Shown here: positions 55,164 through 64,000 of the stretch, piece after piece
Layout of the letters: every line of letters begins with the position of its first letter
How positions within the stretch are numbered: the first letter of the stretch is position 1
Assembly (NCBI GenBank): GCA_018268715.1
Contig: JAFDVZ010000008.1
Span: 142,249 to 206,248, forward strand
Reading direction: 5' to 3'
DNA from: Acidobacteriota bacterium
Lineage (GTDB): Bacteria > Acidobacteriota > Terriglobia > Bryobacterales > Bryobacteraceae
DNA length: 64,000 bases
Notes under the pieces: model-generated
What the model was told of the DNA's origin: nothing
What the model saw: only the letters and a program-made list of their open reading frames with translations
Database searches by the model: none
Program-made: the position numbers and the translations under genes

Positions 55164-56084
55164 CTATGGCATAAACTGGCGGAGATAGCGGCCGCTCTGC
55201 GCCAGTGACGCCTTGCGGTTCTCCACGGAGCCTTCGTAGGCGCGATCCTCGACCTCAATACAGACCGGACCGTCATAACCGGAGTCAGTCAGCGTCGAGA
55301 TGAATTTACCCCAGTCGACGTCGCCGAGCCCCGGCAGTTTCGGCGTGTGGTATTCAAGCGGGTGGGCTAGGATGCCCACGTTGTTCAGCTTCTCGCGGTC
55401 GATGCGGGCGTCCTTGGCGTGAACGTGGTGGAAGCGTGCACGGCCAAACTCGCGGATGGCGGCCAGGTAGTCCATCTGCTGCCAGACGAAGTGCGACGGA
55501 TCGAAATTGAGGCCGAACGATGGGCTCGGGATATCGGCGAACATGCGGCGCCAGATGGCGGGCGTCGTGCCCAGGTTCTTGCCGCCGGGCCACTCGTCCC
55601 GGGTGAACAGCATCGGGCAGTTTTCGATGCCGACCTTGATTCTGCGCTCCTCGGCGTGGGCGATCAGCGGACGCCAGACTTCGAGGAAACGCGGCCAATT
55701 GTCGTCCACCGAACGGGTCCAATCGCGGCCGATGAATGTGTTCACGACGCCCACGCCCAGCAGCGCGGCGGCGTCGATGACGCGGCGGATGTGGTCAACG
55801 TAGACCTGGCCCTCGGCCGGATCGGGCGCGAGCGGGTTCGGGTAGTAGCCGAGTCCGCTGATGGCGACGCCCGCGGCGGCGAACTGGTCGTTGATCGAAC
55901 GGGCGGCCGCCGCGTCAAGCGCGGCTACGTCGACGTGCGTGACGCCCGCGTAGCGGCGTTCGGCCTTGCCTTTGGGCCAGCACATCAGCTCGATGCAATC
56001 GAACCTGGCCTCGGCGGCGAACGAAACGACTTCTTCAAGCGAGAGGTCGGGAAGGATAGCGCTGACAAATCCGAGTTTCAACAT
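55164..56084 (-). CDS. Sugar phosphate isomerase/epimerase (xylose isomerase-like TIM barrel)
   Basis: A 306-residue protein started at ATG 56084 ([13 protein letters not shown]), with GAAGAAG ahead of it. The frame is open further upstream but that part is antisense to the CPBP gene. The metal-binding barrel motifs are [34 protein letters not shown] and HVHAKDAR, and [11 protein letters not shown] near the C-terminus. These give the Glu/Asp/His/Glu set of the AP-endonuclease-2-like isomerases. The substrate is not known. Confidence 0.85.
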   Translation of the reverse strand: MLKLGFVSAILPDLSLEEVVSFAAEARFDCIELMCWPKGKAERRYAGVTHVDVAALDAAAARSINDQFAAAGVAISGLGYYPNPLAPDPAEGQVYVDHIRRVIDAAALLGVGVVNTFIGRDWTRSVDDNWPRFLEVWRPLIAHAEERRIKVGIENCPMLFTRDEWPGGKNLGTTPAIWRRMFADIPSPSFGLNFDPSHFVWQQMDYLAAIREFGRARFHHVHAKDARIDREKLNNVGILAHPLEYHTPKLPGLGDVDWGKFISTLTDSGYDGPVCIEVEDRAYEGSVENRKASLAQSGRYLRQFMP

Positions 56085-56117
56085 GACTTCTTCGTTAGTA
56101 GCACAAAAGGGGCGGGT

Positions 56118-56123
56118 GATAAT
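56118..56123 (+). promoter_or_regulatory. Likely -10 box (GATAAT) for the CPBP gene
   Basis: GATAAT is followed by AGGCAC and the GTG at 56130, a 6-base gap. It lies in the 45-base space between two divergent genes. Confidence 0.45.
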
Positions 56124-56129
56124 AGGCAC

Positions 56130-57068
56130 GTGCCGATGGGCAGGACATTCGGGTTCGCGGCGCTCGTAGCGGCGTTCATCGTCGTCGCCGGATACTTCGG
56201 CGCGCTCGATCGGCTGAAGGACCATCTGCCGTCGGCCATCGCCAGTTTCGCGCTGTTGCTGGCGCCTTACTATGCCTTCGGAATGGGACCGGTTCCGGAC
56301 GCCATAAAGGCGTTGGGACAACCGGCGAAGATCGCGCTGGCGGGGCTTGCGGTGGCGCCGTATCCGATCTTCTCCGTTCCGCGGCATGACTTTCACACGG
56401 AGATCCTGGCAGGGTTTCTGGCCGTCATCTACGGCGTCGCGGTGCTGCTTTCGCTGAAGCGCGGGTGGGCCGACTGGAGCGCTCTCCTGCTGCTGGCCGG
56501 CGCCGTGGAATTGCACTGGTTCGATCGGGCGTGGCCCGTGCCCGGCATGAGCGGCATGCCGAAGTTGCTGTTGCTCGACGCGGCGCTGTACGGCTTCCTG
56601 GCGATCCGCGAACTCGATGGAATCGGCTTCGATTTCCGCCCGCGCTGGAGCGACCTTCGCATCGGACTTCGGGAGTTTGCGCTCTACGCTCCCGTCGCGT
56701 TAGCTCTCGGCCTGGCGTTGGGGTTCCTGCACGTGCACAAGACGCTGGCGAACCCGCTGTGGTTCGGTTCCGGCTGGCTGTTCACGCTCTTCTTTATCGC
56801 CGTGCCGGAAGAGTTCTTCTTTCGTGGCGTGATGCTGAATCTGCTCGAACGGCGGGTGGGCGCGCGCACGGCGCTGATCGCGACATCGGTCCTGTTCGGC
56901 CTGGCCCACTTCAATAAGCGGGCCGCCTTCTTCAACTGGCGATACGTGGCACTGGCCGCCATCGCCGGATGGTTCTACGGACGCGCCTGGGTCGCGAGCC
57001 GGCGGGTGCTGACGGCGTCGATCACCCACGCCACGATCGACACCGTGTGGTCAATCTGGCTGCGTTGA
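56130..57068 (+). CDS. CPBP-family intramembrane metalloprotease (Abi/CAAX)
   Basis: A 312-residue membrane protein with about eight helices. Active-site motifs are complete: [13 protein letters not shown] (the EExxxR motif), LFGLAHFNK (FxxxH) and [10 protein letters not shown] (HxxxD). These proteins cleave within the membrane; targets range from prenylated proteins to bacteriocin-related peptides and immunity roles. The start is GTG 56130, or ATG two codons later. The SDR gene follows by 20 bases. Confidence 0.87.
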   Translation: MPMGRTFGFAALVAAFIVVAGYFGALDRLKDHLPSAIASFALLLAPYYAFGMGPVPDAIKALGQPAKIALAGLAVAPYPIFSVPRHDFHTEILAGFLAVIYGVAVLLSLKRGWADWSALLLLAGAVELHWFDRAWPVPGMSGMPKLLLLDAALYGFLAIRELDGIGFDFRPRWSDLRIGLREFALYAPVALALGLALGFLHVHKTLANPLWFGSGWLFTLFFIAVPEEFFFRGVMLNLLERRVGARTALIATSVLFGLAHFNKRAAFFNWRYVALAAIAGWFYGRAWVASRRVLTASITHATIDTVWSIWLR

Positions 57069-57088
57069 CCGCATACTGTAAGGTATCC

Positions 57089-57859
57089 ATGTCGAGTTTT
57101 CCGGATTTCAGCCTCAACGGCCAGGTTGCGCTGGTCACGGGAGCGGGGCGCGGACTTGGCCGGGCCATTGCGCGCGCGCTCGCCCACGCCGGCGCCGACG
57201 TTGCGCTCGGGCTTCGCGATATCGAATCGCACGGCGATTTGCCGGAGCAGATCGAGGCGATGGGCCGCAAGGCGCTGCCGCTCCAGATGGACATGACGAA
57301 GCTCGATCAGATCGAGCGGGCGGTTCACGATGCCGTCGGGCATTTCGGCCGGCTGGACATCCTGGTGAACAACGCGGGAATCGCGCCCGGCAATCTGGCC
57401 GAGAACGTCACGGAAGCGGATTTCGATGAAACGCTGGCCATCAACCTGAAGGGCACGTTCTTTGCGGCGCAAGCCGCCGGGCGCGTAATGATCCGACAGG
57501 GCGGCGGGCGCATCATCAACATGAGTTCGCAGGCGGGATTCATCGCCCTGCCCACCGAAGCCGTCTACTGCATGACCAAGGCGGGCATCGCACACCTGAC
57601 CAAGTGCCTGGCCGTCGAGTGGGGCAAGCACAACATCCTGGTGAACGCCGTGGCGCCGACCTTCATCCATACGCCTGGAACCAAGGAAGTGCTGTCGGAC
57701 CCGGCTTTCCATGACGACGTGGTGGAGCGCATCGCCGCATTGCACCGCATCGGCGAGCCGATGGAAGTAGCCGGCGCGGTAGTGTTTCTCGCGTCGTCGT
57801 CGGCTTCCATGATCACGGGCCACACGATGCTCATCGACGGAGGCTGGACCGCGAGGTGA
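57089..57859 (+). CDS. SDR-family oxidoreductase
   Basis: A 256-residue short-chain dehydrogenase. The cofactor motif is VTGAGRGLGRAIARAL (residues 15-30), NNAGIAPGN is the structural motif, and the catalytic residues are Ser in MSSQAGF with Tyr and Lys in YCMTKAG. The end MLIDGGWTAR is typical of gluconate 5-dehydrogenase/3-oxoacyl-ACP reductase relatives. Its stop overlaps the next gene's GTG start as GTGA. Confidence 0.9.
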   Translation: MSSFPDFSLNGQVALVTGAGRGLGRAIARALAHAGADVALGLRDIESHGDLPEQIEAMGRKALPLQMDMTKLDQIERAVHDAVGHFGRLDILVNNAGIAPGNLAENVTEADFDETLAINLKGTFFAAQAAGRVMIRQGGGRIINMSSQAGFIALPTEAVYCMTKAGIAHLTKCLAVEWGKHNILVNAVAPTFIHTPGTKEVLSDPAFHDDVVERIAALHRIGEPMEVAGAVVFLASSSASMITGHTMLIDGGWTAR

Positions 57860-59433
57860 AACTGGCCGCAATCGCCTTGGCCGCGGCAGCGCTGCTCGGC
57901 CTGTTTTCGACCCAGATCGCCGACACCGACTTCTGGTGGCATCTTCGCACCGGACAGTTCATCGTCGAACAGCATCGGTTGCCGGTTCCCGACCCGTTCG
58001 CCTTCACGACGCCGGACGGCGCGCGGTTCAACCTGACGCACGAGTGGCTGGCTCAGGCGCTCATGTATCTTGTTTACGCGGCGGGCGGGTTTCCGGCCAT
58101 CGTGATGACGCGAGCCGCTCTGCTGGCGGCGATCTGCGGATTGGCGGGCTGGCTCGCCGGTCGCGCGGGCGTCGAAGCGGGGGTGGCCGCGGCCCTGGCG
58201 ACCGCTTCTGTCGCAGTGGAGTTCACGGCTGACCGTCCAGCGCTCTTGACGTTTTTGTTTGCCGGCGTTTTCGTCGCGATCCTCGAGAAACGGCGCTGTA
58301 TGTGGGCGCTGCCGCCGATCGCGCTGGTGTGGGCCAACTGTCACGGCGGCTTCTTCATCGGCTGGGTCGTACTGGCGGCCTATTGCTGCGATTTCAGGGC
58401 GACGGACCGTCGCAAGCTTTGGTTCGTTTCCGCGATTTCGATTGCCGTTTCGCTGGTGAATCCCAATGGCGTGGGCGTGCTGCCGACGCTGCTCCAATAC
58501 CGCGCGAGCGAGATGCAACGGAACCTGGTGGAGTGGATGCCGCCTTCGTTGTGGGGCCCGCCGTACGGCTTTGACATCCTGCTGTACGCGGCGGCGCTGG
58601 TGTTGATACTGGCGAGGAAACGAGTCCGCCCGCCTCACTGGATCCTGTTCGCCGCCTTCACCATCGCATCGCTGGCAGCCTTCCGCAACATCCTGCTGAT
58701 GGGCGTTCTCGCACCCATGCTGATTGCCGAATACTGGCCAAGCCGGATTCGAATTCCGAAGTTCGCGGCCTGGGCGCCATCGGCGGCGGCGGCCGTCCTG
58801 CTGATCGCGGGCTTCGGGAAAGGCGCGTCGTTCCAACTGCGCGCCGCGGACTGGACCACTCCCGTCGCGGCGGCGGATTTCCTGCTGGCAAACCACCTGG
58901 CGGGACCGATCTTCAATACCTACGAACAGGGCGGCTACCTGATCTGGCGGCTTGCACCGGAAACCAGGGTGTTCATCGACGGACGCGCGCTCAGCGAGCA
59001 GGCCTACCGCGACGCGAGGGCCATCCTGTTCAACGACGGCTCCGCGGCCGACCAGATCACCGGACCACGGGCGCAACTGCTGGAACGCTACGGCATCCAG
59101 ACGGTTGTGATGAACGCCATGGACTATGTATCGGGAGCGCTCTATCCTTTGGCGATCGCGCTCGCGAACCCCGCGTCGGACTGGGCGCTGGTCCACGAGA
59201 GCCCGCAGGCCGTTGTCTTCACGCGGCGTCCGCCGGCGGGTTTGCCGGCCTTCCAGAACAAACTCGGGCGGCTGCTGAACCATCTCGATCGGGAATGCAT
59301 GGCCTATATCGAGCATTCCCCAGACACGCCGCTGTGTGCACAGACCATGGCCAACTATTGGGCGCGGAACGGCGTCGCGGACCGAGCGCGCCGGATGAAG
59401 GACCTCTACCTCGCTCACATCCCGCGGCCATAA
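57856..59433 (+). CDS. Polytopic membrane protein, GT-C glycosyltransferase-like
   Basis: A 525-residue protein with about ten or eleven helices and a soluble C-terminal domain. Near the N-terminus TQIADTDFWWHLRTGQFIVE follows the first helix; an acidic loop of this kind after helix 1 is where GT-C enzymes bind lipid-linked sugar donors. The end of the membrane part leads into PIFNTYEQGGYLIWRLAP and RVFIDGRALSEQAYRD. The family is common in acidobacteria without a known function. The GTG start overlaps the SDR stop (GTGA), so expression is coupled. Confidence 0.65.
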   Translation: MKLAAIALAAAALLGLFSTQIADTDFWWHLRTGQFIVEQHRLPVPDPFAFTTPDGARFNLTHEWLAQALMYLVYAAGGFPAIVMTRAALLAAICGLAGWLAGRAGVEAGVAAALATASVAVEFTADRPALLTFLFAGVFVAILEKRRCMWALPPIALVWANCHGGFFIGWVVLAAYCCDFRATDRRKLWFVSAISIAVSLVNPNGVGVLPTLLQYRASEMQRNLVEWMPPSLWGPPYGFDILLYAAALVLILARKRVRPPHWILFAAFTIASLAAFRNILLMGVLAPMLIAEYWPSRIRIPKFAAWAPSAAAAVLLIAGFGKGASFQLRAADWTTPVAAADFLLANHLAGPIFNTYEQGGYLIWRLAPETRVFIDGRALSEQAYRDARAILFNDGSAADQITGPRAQLLERYGIQTVVMNAMDYVSGALYPLAIALANPASDWALVHESPQAVVFTRRPPAGLPAFQNKLGRLLNHLDRECMAYIEHSPDTPLCAQTMANYWARNGVADRARRMKDLYLAHIPRP

Positions 59434-59490
59434 TATCCGTGAAAGGGTCCTGGGACTCGCGGCATTCCATCAGCGGGAAAGGAGTCATTC

Positions 59491-59868
59491 ATGAGTTACT
59501 CTTCATCGCGTATTCTGTTTTGGGCGCCGCGCATTCTCTCCATCGCCTTCATCGGATTCCTGAGCCTGTTCGCGCTGGATGTCTTCGGCGAAGGCCAGGG
59601 CTTCCTGGACACCACGGCGCGCCTGATCATGCACCTGATCCCGAGCATGGTGTTGGTGGCGGCGCTCGTCCTGGCGTGGAAATGGGAGTGGGTCGGCGCG
59701 GCCTTCTACGCCGCGGGCGGCGTTCTCTACGTCCTGATGGTCTGGCATGGCCCAATGCCCGCGGGCGTGAAAGCCACCTGGATCGCAACTATCTCCGGTC
59801 CGGCGTTCCTGATCGCCGCGCTGTTTCTCGCCAACTGGATCGGCAAACGCCACCCGACACACTCCTGA
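59491..59868 (+). CDS. Small conserved membrane protein
   Basis: A 125-residue protein with four helices (ILSIAFIGFLSLFALDVFG, LIMHLIPSMVLVAALVLAW, VGAAFYAAGGVLYVLMVW and WIATISGPAFLIAALFLANW). AAAGGAGTC before the ATG is a clear ribosome binding site. It resembles uncharacterised four-helix bacterial proteins; no function is assigned. Confidence 0.78.
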   Translation: MSYSSSRILFWAPRILSIAFIGFLSLFALDVFGEGQGFLDTTARLIMHLIPSMVLVAALVLAWKWEWVGAAFYAAGGVLYVLMVWHGPMPAGVKATWIATISGPAFLIAALFLANWIGKRHPTHS

Positions 59869-59997
59869 CGTTTCGGCCTCAACATAGGCGAAAACCGGAA
59901 CGAGTCGATACGAAAATTCGATAGCCGCCTCTTCATCGCCATGGCAGAATAGGTGGAGAGGCGCTCCGCGATAGGGCCAGTCCGCGCGGATGCGAGC

Positions 59998-60963
59998 ATG
60001 AACTTTCACCCCGGCGACCAACTCGATAACTTCCAGATTGAGGGATTAGTGGCTCGCAGCGGCATGGCGTCGATATTCCGCGCCACCGACATGCGTAGCG
60101 GCTTGCAGGTCGCCATCAAGATTCCGCACCCTGATTTAGAGGCCGATCCGGTCCTGTTCGATCGCTTCAAGCGCGAAGAGGAGATCGGGCAGAAACTCGA
60201 CCACCCTGGCGTGATGAAGGTGCTCGGCGGCGGACCGCGCAGCCAGGTCTACATGGTGATGGAGTGGGTGAGCGGACAACTGCTCCGGCAGGTGATGCGT
60301 GAACAGAGGATCCTGCCGCAGGCTCGCGCGCTGAAGATCACCATCGGGGTGTGCGACGCACTCGACTATATTCATCGAAATGGCGTGGTGCATCGCGATC
60401 TCAAGCCGGAAAACATCATGCTGGACGCCGATGACAACGTCAAGCTGATCGACTTCGGCATCGCCGGACAGGCCGGAGCGCGGCGGTTGACGTTCGGCAA
60501 ACTGTCGAACGTGATGGGCACGCCGGACTACATCTCTCCGGAGCAGGTGAAGGGCAAACGGGGCGACGGCCGCAGCGATATCTACTCGCTGGGGATCATG
60601 CTGTACGAAATGCTGACCGGCAAGACGCCGTTCGCCGGAGAGAACCCGTTCGCCGTGATGAACGACCGGTTGGTGAATAACCCGGTTCCGCCACGTGAGT
60701 ACAATCCAGAGATTCCGGCCGAGTTACAGGAAGTCATCTACCGGGCGATCGAGCGTGAGCCCGAGAATCGCTACTCGACGGCCAACGAGTTCGCCTGGGA
60801 CCTAGAGCATCTGAGCGAGGTCGGCGTCGAGGAACGGCCGGAGCTGACCGATTGGAAACACCGCAAGACGCCCTGGATCAAGAGAGTTCTCTTCTATGTC
60901 GCCATGGCGCTCATCCCGGTGTTCGTATTCGGGTTGTTGCTGCTGGTGGCGAAGAAGAGTTAG
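59998..60963 (+). CDS. Membrane-anchored serine/threonine protein kinase
   Basis: A 321-residue Hanks-type kinase started at ATG 59998. Lys41 (VAIKIP), the catalytic Asp134 in VVHRDLKPEN, Asp152 in IDFGIAG and SPEQ in the activation segment are present. The glycine-rich loop is unusual: GLVARSGMASIF keeps only part of the GxGxxG pattern. The last 25 residues form one membrane helix (LFYVAMALIPVFVFGLLLLV), with no extracellular sensor domain. The kinase should therefore face the cytoplasm with an anchored C-terminus. Its stop abuts that of the convergent amt gene. Confidence 0.9.
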   Translation: MNFHPGDQLDNFQIEGLVARSGMASIFRATDMRSGLQVAIKIPHPDLEADPVLFDRFKREEEIGQKLDHPGVMKVLGGGPRSQVYMVMEWVSGQLLRQVMREQRILPQARALKITIGVCDALDYIHRNGVVHRDLKPENIMLDADDNVKLIDFGIAGQAGARRLTFGKLSNVMGTPDYISPEQVKGKRGDGRSDIYSLGIMLYEMLTGKTPFAGENPFAVMNDRLVNNPVPPREYNPEIPAELQEVIYRAIEREPENRYSTANEFAWDLEHLSEVGVEERPELTDWKHRKTPWIKRVLFYVAMALIPVFVFGLLLLVAKKS

Positions 60964-62223
60964 CTATTCGTCCTGGTAACTCATGAAGTCGGGATACGCC
61001 CCGGCGCCCAGTTCGTGCAAGTCCATGCCGTGGCGCTCCCCCTCGGCTGAAACCCGCTGCGGCAGGAATCGGTTCAGCATCCAATTGGCGCCGTATGCGA
61101 CGGGCAACACGAAGCCGAATGAAGTGGCGACGCCCGCCACCTGCGCCAGCCATTGATCCGGACCTGCGTTGCGGGCGAGCGGCCCGGCCGCCAGGACGCC
61201 CCAAACCGCCGCGAGCAGATGAACCGGAACCGCTCCTCCTGGATCGTCGACGTGCAAGTGGAGTTCCAACCACTCGACGCCGAATACAACGATTGCGCCA
61301 GCCACAAGCCCAACGATCATGGCCCCCGCCGGCGCCATTGACGCACATCCCGCGCTGCTGGCGGCCAGACCCGCCACCCAGCCATTCGCCGATAATGACG
61401 CATCGACCTTTCGGTATCGCAAGCGTGTGATCCAAGCCACGGCGAGAAGCGCCGCGCCGGCGCTGAGCGTGGCGTTGACGACGACCAACGGCCCCACCCG
61501 CCAACTCGCGCCGTCAAACAGAATCGCTCCCGCGCAGTCCAACCCGAGAACGCCGATCCAGGCCAGCAGACAGCCGCCGAGCACGAAGGTCGCGTGATGG
61601 CCCGGAATCGCGGAGGGCATGCCGTTGGGCAGATACTTCCCCCTGCGCGCGCCAAGAATCCAGGCCATGGCCAGCGCGGTGACGCCTCCGACGGCATGGA
61701 TGGAGGCCGCCCCGCCCGCGTCTATGAAGCCGCGTCCGATTCCATAATTTTGGCCGAGTCGGGCGAGAAACCCGCCGCCCCATGTCCAATGCGCGAATAG
61801 CGGAAATGTGACGCCGCCCAGAAACGCCGCGGAGGCGCATCCAACGCCCAGGCGCCACCGCTCGCCCCCACCTCCAATCGGGATGATCGCCGCCAGCGCC
61901 GCCGACATCATGCCGAATAGGGGCGCGACTGCCCCGGAAGAGAGGTCAAGCCCAAGAAAGAACGGCCGCGCCGCGCCAATCCAGTCCCAGGGCTTCCCGC
62001 CGATCAACAGCACGCGGGACGGCCCGCCCACATAACTCTGCCAAACGAACCCAACGACGAAATAGGCGATGGCGGCCGCGGCGGCGAAGCACATCGAACT
62101 CAACATCGACTGGGCGGCGTTGCGGGCGCGGCCCAGGCCTGCGTTGACGGCGGCGATGCCGGCAACGGCGGCAGGAATCAGCAGGATGCAAACGAAACAG
62201 ACCGCGGAATCCGTCTCAGTCAC
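60964..62223 (-). CDS. amt: Ammonium transporter (Amt family)
   Basis: A 419-residue channel protein started at GTG 62223, where AAGG lies 7 bases upstream; the frame is open further back but overlaps the small gene. It has eleven helices. The twin His pore is represented by GGAASIHAVGGVTAL and PGGAVPVHLLAAVWG. DDPGGAVPVH is strongly conserved in Amt proteins. The C-terminal tail GERHGMDLHELGAGAYPD is the cytoplasmic segment that contacts PII proteins. The GTG overlaps the stop of the 59-residue gene, so it is the third gene of the glnD operon. Confidence 0.93.
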   Translation of the reverse strand: MTETDSAVCFVCILLIPAAVAGIAAVNAGLGRARNAAQSMLSSMCFAAAAAIAYFVVGFVWQSYVGGPSRVLLIGGKPWDWIGAARPFFLGLDLSSGAVAPLFGMMSAALAAIIPIGGGGERWRLGVGCASAAFLGGVTFPLFAHWTWGGGFLARLGQNYGIGRGFIDAGGAASIHAVGGVTALAMAWILGARRGKYLPNGMPSAIPGHHATFVLGGCLLAWIGVLGLDCAGAILFDGASWRVGPLVVVNATLSAGAALLAVAWITRLRYRKVDASLSANGWVAGLAASSAGCASMAPAGAMIVGLVAGAIVVFGVEWLELHLHVDDPGGAVPVHLLAAVWGVLAAGPLARNAGPDQWLAQVAGVATSFGFVLPVAYGANWMLNRFLPQRVSAEGERHGMDLHELGAGAYPDFMSYQDE

Positions 62224-62399
62224 CTGGAGACCTTCTTGAAACCGGCATGGGTTCCGCAAACCAACGCAAGCCCGAAAATTTCGATGGAGCACCCGGCCAG
62301 CGCGAACGCGTTACGCGTCAGGGCGGAGGGCAACAACGCCACGGCGGCCAGGACAATGATCCATCCCGCGGGAAGAAGTAGAAGTCCGGCCAGTTTCAT
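62220..62399 (-). CDS. 59-residue membrane peptide between glnD and amt
   Basis: An ATG at 62399 gives 59 residues, MKLAGLLLLPAGWIIVLAAV then ALLPSALTRN and AFALAGCSIEIFGLALVCGT, with two membrane helices (about 4-24 and 31-49) and a basic end (FKKVSR). It starts 17 bases after the glnD stop, and its stop overlaps the amt start as GTGA. The tight coupling on the amt side favours a real gene. It might be an accessory subunit of the ammonium channel or simply a coupling peptide. I know no named family. Confidence 0.65.
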   Translation of the reverse strand: MKLAGLLLLPAGWIIVLAAVALLPSALTRNAFALAGCSIEIFGLALVCGTHAGFKKVSR

Positions 62400-62415
62400 C
62401 GGCGCCAGTTCGAAT

Positions 62416-64000
62416 CTAACAGACTTCGAGTATCTTCTCCTTCAGCGCTTCCTGCGTTTCCGGAGACAGCTTCTTCCCTTCCTGCGCCACGTAGAAGACG
62501 TCGATCGCCTTATGTCCCTTGGTGTCGATCAGCACAACATCGATGTTGCAGCCGTTCGATGAAAACACCGTGGCGAGACTGAACAGCAGCCCCTGCCGGT
62601 CTTCGGTCACGATTTCCACCAACGTCGCAGTCTCGCACGCTTCCGAATCGAAGCGAACCTCGGACATCACCGTCCGCTTCTTCGAATCCGACCTGCCGCG
62701 GTTGCGCAGCAGGCGCGTGGCGTCCGTCTTGCCGCGGGCCACCCTCAGAATAAGGTCGTGCAGACGCTCGGATTCCGAAGGGTTCAGCTCCAACGTACGC
62801 TTCGGATCAATGAACACGAACGTGTCGAGAATCGCGCCGCGCGAGTTCGAAAACGCCTCCGCCTTCACGATGTCGAGGCCGAAGCTCGAGATTGCGCCGG
62901 CAAAGGACGCAAACAGGAATGGCGCGTCGCGGGCCGCGATCGTCATCCGGTAAACGCCCTCAAGGCGTTCGATCTTCACGGCCACGCCAGTGGGCCGGCT
63001 CTGCTCGTACAATCGCGCGTCGCCCTCGATGTCCGCGGCCGTCCGAGAACGAAGGTAACGCAACGGAAAGCCCTTAAGGAACGCGGCGTAGGCGGGCATG
63101 TCCTCGGGCGGCGTGTTGATGCGGTCAGTTTCCAGTTCCTGCATCAACTCGTGCTGCGTGGCCGAGTAAGTCCGCCACAGTTGCTCCAGCCGGAAGCCCG
63201 TGGTTGCGTCGTCGTCGAGCGCGCTCAGGCGGGCGTAGCTCATGGCCGTCAGCAACTTCAGCCGCTCCACGGTCCCCACCTTCCCGGCCAGCAATCGCAG
63301 GGTGACGGGATTGTCCAGGTCGCGTCCCGACGCTGCGCCTGACAACTCCGATTGACGCTCCACCAGAAACCGCACGATCTCCTGAGACGCGTCGGGAGCC
63401 TGAATGCGCCGGCTCGCCTCGCGCGCCACGTCTCCGCTACTGTTCTGCATCAGAAGAGCGAACATCAGAGCGGGAAGATCTTCGACCTCGGACAACAGTT
63501 CGGCGAAACGCTGCCGCAAGGCGTCGGCTGGGGCGCGGAGTTCGGTGATCCCCTCGATCGACGCCAGCGCGTTTTCGTCCATGGTGTAGCGATGGTCGGC
63601 GTCGGCCGGCGGCTTCCCCTCGATCGCGGCCCACTCGGGCATCATGGCGCCCAACACAGAGACGTCCCGCAGCATCCGCAGCGCCATCGGCGCGTGAGGC
63701 TGCGCGAGCGTCGTCTTAAGGCTCGACCAGATCGGTTGCGGCTGCGCGCAGAAAGCCGCAATCGACGCGCGCTCAGCCTCCAGACGCCGTTCGGTTTCCG
63801 GAGCCGGGGCGATGCCGTGCTGCGCGATGAATTCCGCAAGGCGGAACGCCATCATGGGATCGGCGGCCAGTTCGCTCGCCTTGCAGAGAAACACGTGTTC
63901 CCGCGATACCGTGAACTCATGGTTCGACAGCCGCGATTGCAGCGCCCGAAAGCTCTCCAGCAGCGACGAGCTCTTATCGAAGGATTCGAGCGCTCGCCGG
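62416..64000 (-). CDS. glnD: GlnD-like protein-PII uridylyltransferase (N-terminus beyond the window)
   Basis: The frame is open from the right edge; 527 codons are visible. The part seen covers the linker (DHRYTMDENALASIEG), the HD-domain region and two C-terminal ACT domains: GVYRMTIAARDAPFLFASFA and ATLVEIVTEDRQGLLFSLAT. GlnD adds UMP to PII through an N-terminal nucleotidyltransferase and removes it with the HD domain in response to glutamine, sensed by ACT. In this protein the HD residues are gone: LLMQNSSGD replaces the LFHDIAKG motif and RQSELS replaces the RQHLLM region. UMP removal is therefore unlikely. The nucleotidyltransferase motif is outside the window. The small membrane gene and amt follow. 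Confidence 0.85.
   Translation of the reverse strand, partial: RRALESFDKSSSLLESFRALQSRLSNHEFTVSREHVFLCKASELAADPMMAFRLAEFIAQHGIAPAPETERRLEAERASIAAFCAQPQPIWSSLKTTLAQPHAPMALRMLRDVSVLGAMMPEWAAIEGKPPADADHRYTMDENALASIEGITELRAPADALRQRFAELLSEVEDLPALMFALLMQNSSGDVAREASRRIQAPDASQEIVRFLVERQSELSGAASGRDLDNPVTLRLLAGKVGTVERLKLLTAMSYARLSALDDDATTGFRLEQLWRTYSATQHELMQELETDRINTPPEDMPAYAAFLKGFPLRYLRSRTAADIEGDARLYEQSRPTGVAVKIERLEGVYRMTIAARDAPFLFASFAGAISSFGLDIVKAEAFSNSRGAILDTFVFIDPKRTLELNPSESERLHDLILRVARGKTDATRLLRNRGRSDSKKRTVMSEVRFDSEACETATLVEIVTEDRQGLLFSLATVFSSNGCNIDVVLIDTKGHKAIDVFYVAQEGKKLSPETQEALKEKILEVC

Overview
The window is GC-rich and densely coding. It reads like the chromosome of an acidobacterium of the Solibacter/Bryobacter type (Bryobacterales). 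This is inferred from gene content: an ADOP-type permease paired with a PadR regulator, a VWFA-related protein of the acidobacterial kind, a secreted S55 (SpoIVB-like) protein, a small protein with the NREN..STGPKTPEGK motif, S46 and M49 exopeptidases, and secreted glycoside hydrolases. I see no rRNA, tRNA, CRISPR array, insertion sequence or prophage.

Layout. 1-17 kb: a peptide/metal (OPT) transporter, a CoA-binding protein, a clan-D-like glycosidase convergent with a GH97 enzyme, a degenerate M48-like membrane protein, a three-gene operon (S55 protein, beta-propeller, small unknown), an M49 dipeptidyl peptidase III and a GH2 enzyme. 17-24 kb: a LolA-like secreted protein, an FAD monooxygenase, the PadR/ADOP pair under a perfect 28-bp palindrome, an SDR and two acetyltransferases. 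24-28.5 kb: an oligopeptide-type ABC transporter whose dppB start region is repeated four times. 28.5-33.7 kb: TerC, nitrilase and Gfo/Idh/MocA genes, a LysR regulator and a glutaminase-like protein. 33.7-39.6 kb: a TolC/adaptor/RND pump/DUF2892 operon with overlapping start and stop codons. 39.8-42.9 kb: an S46 peptidase, two gene remnants (one HEPN-like) and a Uma2 nuclease. 42.9-52.2 kb: a complex I operon nuoC-D-I-J-K-L-M-N-H without A, B, E, F or G. 52.2-60.9 kb: VWFA, thioredoxin/TPR, sugar isomerase, CPBP protease, SDR, a GT-C-like membrane protein and a Ser/Thr kinase. 60.9-64 kb: a nitrogen operon, glnD (cut by the window end), a 59-residue membrane peptide and an amt ammonium channel.

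The overall lifestyle picture (inference) is an aerobic soil heterotroph that secretes glycosidases and exopeptidases and imports peptides by OPT and ABC systems. The most unusual features are the dppB tandem array joined by repeated GTGCTGA stop/start hinges, an S55 domain whose motifs are in the reverse order to SpoIVB, several enzymes that have lost active-site residues (M48-like, GlnD HD domain, CTP-synthase-like glutaminase), and many genes whose -10 box lies only 5-7 bases before the start codon, suggesting leaderless transcripts.
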